Positions 52,304 through 58,856 of a stretch of DNA of 64,000 nucleotides are shown here, piece after piece. The DNA is taken from contig NW_026991372.1 in the NCBI RefSeq assembly GCF_036370855.1, forward strand, positions 712,063 through 776,062. The letters are read 5' to 3'. A program made the position numbers and the translations under genes. Every line of letters begins with the position of its first letter. Position 1 is the stretch's first letter. Below the pieces are notes generated by a model. It was not told the DNA's origin, ran no database searches, and saw nothing but the letters and a program-made list of their open reading frames with translations. Source of the stretch: Dromaius novaehollandiae (lineage: Eukaryota; Chordata; Aves; Casuariiformes; Dromaiidae).

Positions 52304-53629
52304 GTCTGCTGTGGGCCTTTCCCAGGCGTGGCTGAGATTTTCAGGTGAGTGGATTGGAGCTGGATGTTGTAGGGCTGGTGAGCGCTGCCTGGCAGAAGAG
52401 TCACTTTGTTATTTTGTTTTCTTCCAGGTGCCACGGGCTTCCTCCCCAGGCATTGGAGTTGTTGTGGTGCAGGTGAGTGGAGTGCCGATGGCGCTTTGGT
52501 GGAGGGTGCCCTTGCAGATGGGGATGGAGCTGACTGGCAAGAGAGTGACTGCTTGTGCTCTGGTTTGGCAGGTGATGAAGGCAAATGTGGTGAGCAAAGG
52601 AAGATCAGTGTGGATGCGGCTGCTGCTGAGGATGGCTCTTGAGGACCGGTGACCTACAGCACTGCCACAGTTAAGTTGAGGGGCAAAGGGTGTTGGGGCA
52701 TCCTCAGTTTCTGTGTATGTGTGTGTGCGTGCTGATGTTCAGTGTAGAGTGGAGGGTTGTTCTGGATGAGTGGTGTGTGTGAGGCAGAGGCAGTGGGGTG
52801 TGCATGGCAGAAAGTGAGGGTGGATGTCAGGCAGGGCAGCTCCAGCCTGTGTCTGTGTTGTTGTGTAGTGTATGTGGTGTGTGTTGTAGCTGTGCTATCT
52901 TTTGCTCAGGTCTTGATGTTGCTCTTGCTCTTTGTGCTCAAGGAGCACAGCCTATGCTCTGCAGCAGTAGTGTGGCAGGCATCCATTGTCTTTTGCCTGG
53001 CCAGACTCATCAGCATTGCTCCAATGGACTACATCTTGTTCTGTATAGGCAGCTGAAAGGGGTGGTCTGTGACTCTGACTGTGCATCGTGGCCGTTTGCG
53101 GTCCGTCATAGTCGTGGCCACCGTTGAGGCCTCATCGGCCACACCTCTTCCGGGGCCGCTCTTGTCTTGCGTCTCGCTGGCGCCCTTTCAGGGTTTCCTT
53201 CCCTGCATCATCATGGCCTCGGGTCTTTCTCGCCGGCCTCCTCTGCATCACTCTTCTGAGCTTTGCCGGTCCCTTTCCATCCTGGGCATTGACGTTTGAC
53301 TCTTTTCTGGGCTCGTCCAGAGCCTCGGCCCTACGACGCCACGACCGTGCGGCTCTTTCTGGCCGGCAGTCTTATGTGTGGGAATAGGGTTTTTTTTGTG
53401 TAGGGCTGTCCTCTGTGTTTGTGTCTGCTATTTGTTTGTCTGTGTGTTTTTGGGGCTGGAGCTGCCTTGCCTGTGGGTGTTAGCCATGGTGGTGTGTGGA
53501 GTGTGTCCGTGATGGACTGGAGTGGTGGTGTTGCGGGCATCGCCTGAGTGTGTGACTTCTCTCTGTGCTTGCAGGTTTTGCGGGAAGTTGTGGAGAGAAG
53601 CAGCTGAGTGCTGAGAAGAGCCTGAGCAG
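52304..53629 (+). other. Exon cassette unit 4 (A-B-C-D-H; E-F-G deleted)
   Basis: Nearly identical to unit 3 and lacking the same E-F-G segment. A 52304-52344 (41), B 52428-52472 (45; 11 bp shorter, which breaks the A-B-C frame), C from 52572, D from 52910, H 53575-53629 (55). Splice dinucleotides remain intact despite the frame loss in B. Confidence 0.6.
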
Positions 53630-54144
53630 GTGAGTGGGGCAGCCTGTTGGGTCTGATTTTATTGTGGGGTGGGTGGTGTTGGGCTGCCTCTCAGTGATGC
53701 CTTTTGCTCTGCTTTTTCAGGTCTGCTGTGGGCCTTTTCCAGGCGTGGCTGAGACTTTCAGGTGAGTGGATCGGAGCTGGATGTTGTAGGGCTGGTGAGC
53801 GCTGCCTGGCAGAAGGGTCACTTTGTTATTTTGTTTTTTTCCAGGCGCCACGGGCTTCCCCCCAGGCAGGATGTTGGCGTTTGGAGTTGTTGCGGTGCAG
53901 GTGAGTGGAGCGCCGATGGCGCTTTGGTGGAGGGTGCCCTTGCAGATGGGGATGGAGCTGACTGGCAAGGGGGTGACTGCTTGTGCTCTGGTTTGGCAGG
54001 TGATGAAGGCAAATGTGGTGAGCAAAAGAAGATCAGAGGGTGTGGCTGCTGCAGAGGATGTGTCTGCTGTTGAGGATGCCTCTTGAGGAGCAACAGTGAT
54101 GCAGAGCACTGCAAAAGCGAAGTGCATGGGCAAAGGGTGTTGCG

Positions 54145-54146
<2 letters not shown>

Positions 54147-54192
<46 letters not shown>
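54147..54192. repeat. (GT)n microsatellite
   Basis: An uninterrupted GT tract of about 22 repeats lies between segments C and D of cassette unit 5. The other four units lack it, so it expanded after that copy formed. Confidence 0.95.
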
Positions 54193-54193
<1 letters not shown>

Positions 54194-54824
54194 GGTGTGT
54201 GTGAGGCAGAGGCAGTGGGGTGTGCATGGCAGAAAGCGAGGGTGGGTGTCAGGCAGGGCAGCTCCAGCCTGTGTCTGTGTTGTTGTGTAGTGTATGTGGT
54301 GTGTGTTGTAGCTGTGCTATCTTTTGCTCAGGTCTTGATGTTGCCCTTGCTCTTTGTGCTCAAGGAGCACAGCATATGCTTTGTAGTGCTAGTGCAACAG
54401 GCATCTGCTGTCTTTTGTCTGGTCTTGACCGACTCATCTGTGTTGCTCCAATGATCATCTTGTTCTGTGCAGGCAGCTGAAAGCAGCAGTCTGTCACTGT
54501 GATTCTGCATTGTTTCTGGCCAATCATCTTGGCAGCCATCATTCAGGTCTTGTTGGTCGTGTGTTTTCTGAGGCCTCTCTTATTTTGCATCCTCCTGGTG
54601 CCCTTTCAGGGTTTTCTTCCCTGTGTCATCAGAGCCTCGGGTCTTTCTTGCTGGCCTCTTCCGCATGGCCGTTCCTCGCTTTGCCGGCCCCTTTCCATCA
54701 CAGATGGTGGCATCTGACTCTTTTCTGGTCTCGTGGAGAGCACCAGAGCCGCACGGTCGTGGCATTGTAGGGCTTTCTGGCTGGCAGCATCTTCTGTGCT
54801 GGCATTGTTTTTTGCATGGAGGGT

Positions 54825-54902
54825 GTGTGTATGTGTCTGTGTGTATGTGTCTGTGTGTATGTGTCTGTGTGTATGTGTCTGTGTGTACGTGTCTGTGTGT
54901 GT
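54825..54902. repeat. 14-bp minisatellite (TCTGTGTGTATGTG)
   Basis: About five tandem copies of a 14-bp unit, the last with TACGTG. It marks the point where cassette unit 5 loses similarity to the other units. Confidence 0.85.
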
Positions 54903-54988
54903 GTTTGGAGCTGCCTTGCCTGTGGGTGTAGTAATGGTAGTTGCCAGAGCAGAATAATGTATCTATGAAACACTTATTTTGTTTTTTC

Positions 54989-55095
54989 TTTTTTTTTTTT
55001 TTGGGGGGGGGGGGTTGTGTCAGTAAGAGATAAAAGTAGGTTTTTTTCTTTAATTTTTTTTATTGGGATGGCCATTTTGGGGGCGGGGGGGGGGG
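54989..55095. repeat. Homopolymer cluster: T14-G12 and G-runs
   Basis: A T14 run is directly followed by G12 (55003-55014), and 65 bp later another G5-C-G11 run occurs. Such runs are error-prone in assembly and can form G-quadruplexes. No gene feature is visible here. Confidence 0.85.
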
Positions 55096-55169
55096 TTCTA
55101 TTCATGCCAGGATAGTGTTATCTTTAAATAAGGATGGAAGCATGTGGTTTTGTTAGTAGCTGTGATGAC

Positions 55170-55497
55170 TGTCTGTGGTGGGAGTGTGTGGGCAGTTGGG
55201 TGGGCTTGGTGGTGCGTGTGTCTAACCTTGTATGCATGTGTTTTTCTTTTTCCAGGTTGTAGTTAGAATTTATTTTAAAATAATTAAAAAAAAAACCCCA
55301 GCTGGGGGATTTTTTTTTTTTTTTCCCCCGGCTGGGTTTTTTTTCCCCCGGTCCCGGCCGCTCTGCGAGGCGATGATCATCGCCAATGTTGGTGCGGAGC
55401 TGTGGCTGGGGACTGGGGGTTTTGTAGGCAGGGCAGTTTTTGGAGGTGTCCAGTAATGCTGTTACTGGGAGCTGTCCAAAAGACTGGAGGCGCTTGC
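55170..55497 (+). repeat. 3' module, tandem copy 1
   Basis: First copy of a ~360-bp direct duplication (TATGCATGTG at 55231 and 55592). It holds a strong acceptor TTTTTCTTTTTCCAG ending at 55255, an A-run/GC/T-run hairpin (55286-55344), the palindrome GGCGATGATCATCGCC (55369-55384), and CAGTAATGCTGTTACTGG. Probably an upstream or alternative last exon. Confidence 0.85.
55286..55344 (+). other. RNA/DNA hairpin: A-tract, GC stem, T15 loop, T8 (copy 1)
   Basis: CCCAGCTGGGGG (55297-55308) pairs with CCCCCGGCTGGG (55325-55336), 12 pairs including one G-U in RNA. Eight As on the left pair with T8 on the right, with a single C (55296) bulged between. The loop is A plus T15. See copy 2 for the bulge-free version. 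Confidence 0.7.
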
Positions 55498-55519
55498 CTG
55501 TTACTGTAGGGAGGTAGAA

Positions 55520-55852
55520 TGATTGTGGTGGGAGTGAGTGGGCAGCTGTGTGGTTGTTGGGTGGGCTTGGTGGTGAGTGTGTCTAACTTTGTATGCATGT
55601 GTTTTTCTTTTTCCAGGTTGTAGTTAGAATTTATTTTAAAATAATTAAAAAAAAACCCAGCTGGGGGATTTTTTTTTTTTCCCCCGGCTGGGTTTTTTTT
55701 CCCCCGGTCCCGGCCGCTCTGCGAGGCGATGATCATCGCCAATGTTGGTGCGGAGCTTTGGCTGGGGACCGGGGGTTTTGTAGGCAGGGCAGTTTTTGGA
55801 GGTGTCCAGTAACGTTGTTACTGGGAGCTGTCCAAAAGACTGGAGGCGCTTG
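55520..55852 (+). repeat. 3' module, tandem copy 2
   Basis: Second copy, with acceptor ending at 55616, hairpin at 55648-55700 and palindrome at 55725-55740. Copies differ mainly in homopolymer lengths and a few substitutions. Sequence then continues to the poly(A) signals, so the terminal exon probably starts at 55617. Confidence 0.85.
55648..55700 (+). other. RNA/DNA hairpin: A-tract, GC stem, T12 loop, T8 (copy 2)
   Basis: Here the stem is continuous: A8 plus CCCAGCTGGGGG (55648-55667) against CCCCCGGCTGGG plus T8 (55681-55700), 20 pairs with one G-U. The loop (55668-55680) is A plus T12. The arrangement of A-tract, GC stem and U-rich segments recalls triple-helix stability elements near 3' ends of nuclear RNAs, but that is inference only. 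Confidence 0.75.
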
Positions 55853-55971
55853 CTGACTGATGAGAGTAGTAGCGGTGAGAATGTAGAGGTGAATGCTGAA
55901 GAGTGTGTGCAGCTCTTGTAGAGTGTGGGCTTGTTATGTTTTGTATGTTGTGATGATGATTTTTTTTGTGC

Positions 55972-56040
55972 AATAAAACAATAAAGATGGTGGTGTGTGT
56001 GTCTCCTTTCAAATAAAGATGGTTTTGCTGTTTGTTTCTG
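55972..56040 (+). terminator. Polyadenylation region: three AATAAA signals with GT-rich downstream element
   Basis: AATAAA occurs at 55972-55977, 55980-55985 and 56012-56017. The second is followed by GGTGGTGTGTGTGTC and the third by GGTTTTGCTGTTTGTTTCTG, typical GU/U-rich downstream elements. Cleavage is expected at roughly 55995-56040. The strand matches the promoter and splice sites. Confidence 0.7.
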
Positions 56041-56200
56041 TTGTCTTATTTGAATTGCATGCGCCACACATTTGCTCTTACCCTTTTCCTCTTTGCTCTT
56101 GCTCTTTTGACCTTTTAAAATAAGAAGAAGGCAGAAGTTTTTGTCTTGTTCTTATTTTAATTTTTTGGTCCTCTGTTCTGTTTCCTATTCTTTTTTTCTT
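56041..56200. other. Spacer between poly(A) region and pyrimidine tract
   Basis: T-rich sequence with no repeat unit or ORF that I can support. It contains CCTTTTAAAATAAG and grades into the CT-rich tract. Confidence 0.4.
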
Positions 56201-57660
56201 TGTCTGTCTCTTATGCCTTTTTCTTCTCCTTTTCCCTGATTGTCTATGTTCACTTTGTCCAGGTTTCTCTCTACCTTTCTCTGTCTTTACTATTTACTCT
56301 TTCAGTCTGCCTGCACTGTGGTGCTCTGCTCTCTGTGCTTTTCTCTGTATTCTGTGCTCTGCCCTCAGCTTTGTGTTTTCTGCTTTGCTCTCTGTGTTCT
56401 GCTGTGTTCTGCTTTGCTCTGTATTTTCTGTTTTGCTGTGCTCTTTGCTGTGCTTTTTGCTTTGTTCTGTTCTCTGTGTTCTGCTCTTTTCTTTGTTCTG
56501 CTCTCTCAGCTCTCCTGTGTGTGCTTTTTGCTCTGTTCTCTGTTTTCTCTGTTGTTTTCTGTGCTTTCTGTCTTCTCTCTGGTTGTCTTTGTTCTCTCTG
56601 GTTGTCTTCTCTGTTGTCTTTTTTCTGTTTGTCGTCTCTGTTGTTCTGTCTTTGTCCTCTGTCTTTGTCTTTGTTTGTTGTCTTTGTCCTCTGTTGTTCT
56701 GTGTTTGTCCTGTGTTTGTCTTTTGTTGTTTGTCTCGTCTCTGTTTGTCTTGTCTCTGTTTGTCTTTGTCTTGTCTCTGTTTGTCTTGTCTCTGTTTGTC
56801 TTTGTCTTGTCTCTCTTTGTCTTGTCTCTGTTTGTCTTTGTCTTTGTCTCTCTTTGTCTTGTCTCTGTCTCTCTTTGTCTTGTCTCTGTTTGTCTTGTCT
56901 CTCTTTGTCTTGTCTCTGTTTGTCTTTGTCTTGTCTCTCTTTGTCTTGTCTCTGTTTGTCTTTGTCTTGTCTCTCTTTGTCTTGTCTCTGTTTGTCTTTG
57001 TCTTGTCTCTCTTTGTCTTTGTCTTGTCTCTCTTTGTCTTGTCTCTGTTTGTCTTTGTCTTGTCTCTCTTTGTCTTGTCTCTGTTTGTCTTTGTCTTGTC
57101 TCTGTTTGTCTTTGTCTTGTCTCTCTTTGTCTTGTCTCTGTTTGTCTTTGTCTTGTCTCTGTTTGTCTTTGTCTTTGTCTCTCTTTGTCTTGTCTCTGTC
57201 TCTCTTTGTCTTGTCTCTGTTTGTCTTGTCTCTCTTTGTCTTGTCTCTGTTTGTCTTTGTCTTGTCTCTCTTTGTCTTGTCTCTGTTTGTCTTTGTCTTG
57301 TCTCTCTTTGTCTTGTCTCTGTTTGTCTTTGTCTTGTCTCTCTTTGTCTTTGTCTTGTCTCTCTTTGTCTTTGTCTTGTCTCTCTTTGTCTTTGTCTTGT
57401 CTCTCTTTGTCTTTGTCTTGTCTCTGTTTGTCTTTGTCTTGTCTCTGTTTGTCTTTGTCTTGTCTCTGTTTGTCTTTGTCTTGTCTCTGTTTGTCTTTGT
57501 CTCTGTTTGTCTTTGTCTCTGTTTGTCTTTGTCTCTGTTTGTCTTTGTCTCTGTTTGTCTTTGTCTCTGTTTGTCTTTGTCTTTGTCTCTCTTTCTTTGT
57601 CTCTCTTTGTCTTTGTCTGTCTTTGTCTTTGTCTTTGTCTCTCTTCGTCTTTGTCTTCTG
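56200..57660. repeat. Strand-asymmetric pyrimidine-rich simple repeat (TCTGTTTGTCTTTGTCTTG types)
   Basis: C, T and some G on the plus strand, with almost no A. Left part (56.28-56.7 kb) is TTCTGTGCTCTG-like; from about 56.7 kb it is built of TTTGTC, TTGTC and TCTCTG blocks. A longer duplication is visible: GTCTCTGTCTCTCTTTGTCT at about 56861 and again about 331 bp later with the same flanks. Both strands are open in several frames for over 450 codons, giving Leu/Ser/Val or Lys/Arg/Asp/Gln low-complexity translations that are artefacts. Confidence 0.9.
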
Positions 57661-57665
57661 TTTCC

Positions 57666-57868
57666 TCTTCCTCTTCTCCTCTCTTCCTCTTCTCCTCTCT
57701 TCCTCTTCTCCTCTCTTCCTCTTCTCCTCTCTTCCTCTTCTCCTCTCTTCCTCTTCTCCTCTCTTCCTCTTCTCCTCTCTTCCTCTTCTCCTCTCTTCCT
57801 CTTCTCCTCTCTTCCTCTTCTCCTCTCTTCCTCTTCTCCTCTCTTCCTCTTCTCCTCTCTTCCTCTTC
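57666..57868. repeat. 16-bp minisatellite (CTCTTCCTCTTCTCCT)
   Basis: About 12-13 tandem copies that look identical by eye, a pure pyrimidine strand. The uniformity implies recent expansion. Polypurine/polypyrimidine mirror-like DNA of this type can form H-DNA. Confidence 0.92.
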
Positions 57869-57879
57869 TTTTTTCTAGC

Positions 57880-57948
57880 ATACTGGCTGGGAGCAAATAA
57901 TAATGATTTAACCATTTAAAAAAAAAATTATTTGCTCCCAGCCAGTAT
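57880..57948. repeat. 22-bp perfect inverted repeat with 25-nt loop
   Basis: ATACTGGCTGGGAGCAAAT.. (57880-57901) is exactly complementary to 57927-57948, which ends GCTCCCAGCCAGTAT. The 25-nt loop is A/T-rich with an A9 run just before the right arm. It sits precisely at the change from pyrimidine minisatellite to AT-rich DNA. No recognisable transposase is nearby; a small foldback element is possible. Confidence 0.9.
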
Positions 57949-58540
57949 CCTACCCCTGCTACTGAATTCATTAAATATGCAAATTAAGCCTTTCTATACT
58001 TATTATTTTTCTTTCTTTTTATATATACTATATACTCACTGTACACACATAATATACACATATACTACACAGTCTATGCATACATATATGTACAAAAACA
58101 GCACATACACAAATAGTATACATACCATATACACAATGTATATGCCCTCCATGCACGATGACATACACCATACACAAACACAGGGTGAATCACATGCTAA
58201 CAACAGTAACAGCAAAAGGAATTCACCACATATAAGCAGTTAGGGGAGCCACACACACTTGTCAGATACCCACCCAAAAGCATACACACCCACCTGGTCC
58301 CACCCCCCCCGCCAAGAGTCACACACTAGGGCAATACTTCACCTGTACACTAGGGTTACCAATCTGACACCAAATACAATTACCATTAGGGAGCCCCCTG
58401 CCGTTAGCATTAGGGTTATTCCACACCCCTTATTATTAGACTTTGACTGCCCCCTGCTGGCCAGTCACAGTAACACTGCTAGGGTTACACATGAGCACCT
58501 GGGACTGAGGGTTACAGCCTACAGGCCACTAGGGGTACGG
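57949..58540. other. AT-rich telomere-adjacent spacer
   Basis: ATATACTATATACTC-like and ACACATA-like low-complexity DNA up to about 58180, then unique sequence with scattered telomere-like TAGGGTTA fragments (58353, 58410, 58480). No gene is seen; the ORFs here are short and unsupported. Confidence 0.6.
58448..58460 (-). promoter_or_regulatory. CTCF-type core motif
   Basis: The plus strand reads TGCCCCCTGCTGG, so the minus strand reads CCAGCAGGGGGCA, which matches the vertebrate CTCF core CCASYAGRKGGCA at all 13 positions. It lies about 400 bp from the start of the canonical TTAGGG tract, similar in position to CTCF sites known beside human telomeres. Occupancy cannot be judged from sequence. 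Confidence 0.55.
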
Positions 58541-58720
58541 GGGAGCCAGGGGTAGGGGGAGCCAGGGGAGGTAGGGGAGCTAGGGGGGGCTGAGGGGGGT
58601 AGGGGGCGGCTAGGGGGGTTGGGGGGGGCCTGGGGGGTTGGCAGGGCTGGGGGGGCTAGGGGTAGGGAGGCCTAGGGGGGGTAGGCTTACAGTTGGGGTT
58701 ACAGGTTGGGGTTAGGATTA
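58541..58720 (+). repeat. G-rich degenerate telomere-like block
   Basis: Runs of four to nine Gs separated by TA, CTA, AGCC and similar short linkers, for example GGGGGAGCCAGGGG. G-rich strand is the same as in the telomere, and the block has strong G-quadruplex potential. Confidence 0.8.
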
Positions 58721-58766
58721 GGGTTAGAGCCATTTAGGGTGAGGGTTACAAGTTAGGGGTTAGAGG

Positions 58767-58814
58767 TCAGGGTCAGGGTCAGGGTCAGGGTCAGGGTCAG
58801 GGTCAGGGTCAGGG
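58767..58814 (+). repeat. Variant telomere repeat (TCAGGG)8
   Basis: Eight exact tandem TCAGGG hexamers. TCAGGG is a known degenerate variant in proximal vertebrate telomeres. Confidence 0.95.
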
Positions 58815-58821
58815 GTTGGGG

Positions 58822-58856
58822 TTAGGGGTTAGGGGTTAGGGGTTAGGGGTTAGGGG
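58822..58856 (+). repeat. Variant telomere repeat (TTAGGGG)5
   Basis: Five tandem heptamers directly before the canonical tract; two more occur at 58981-58994. Confidence 0.93.

Larger units (their letters stand above)
53721..54960 (+). other. Exon cassette unit 5 (A-B-C-D, 3' end diverged)
   Basis: A 53721-53761 (41), B 53845-53900 (56), C from 54000, D from 54332. C differs from unit 3 in its 3' half. Between C and D a long GT microsatellite replaces part of the usual spacer. After D the copy continues to about 54.78 kb and then passes into a GTGTAT-type minisatellite; E-H are not seen. Confidence 0.55.
46091..56040 (+). ncRNA. Predicted spliced subtelomeric transcription unit, telomere-directed (coding status unresolved)
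   Basis: Sequence evidence: a core promoter at the left end, many acceptor (pyrimidine tract plus CAG) and donor (GTGAGT/GTGAGC) pairs on the plus strand only, and three AATAAA signals at the right end. Most exon-like segments are short (41-65 bp) and arranged in five tandem cassettes. The last exon probably begins at 55256 or 55617, after TTTTTCTTTTTCCAG. Some segments read as plausible Cys/Trp-containing protein, but no single frame connects the 5' region to the cassettes, and several cassettes carry frameshifts or stops. A spliced long non-coding RNA is the safer call; a decaying repeat-protein gene is the alternative. Readthrough would run into the TTAGGG tract in the TERRA direction. I recognise no homologue. 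Confidence 0.5.

Noticed and set aside
55170-55852. Twin ~360-bp repeats as LTRs of a retrotransposon
   Set aside because: They are directly adjacent with almost nothing between, lack TG...CA ends, primer-binding site and polypurine tract; a tandem duplication fits better.
56200-57919. Four overlapping ORFs of 469-566 aa
   Set aside because: They are low-complexity translations of a strand-asymmetric CT/GT repeat, open in several frames on both strands at once.
58259-58555. 98-aa ORF beside the telomere
   Set aside because: No ATG in good context, no recognisable motif, and it runs into telomere-like repeats.
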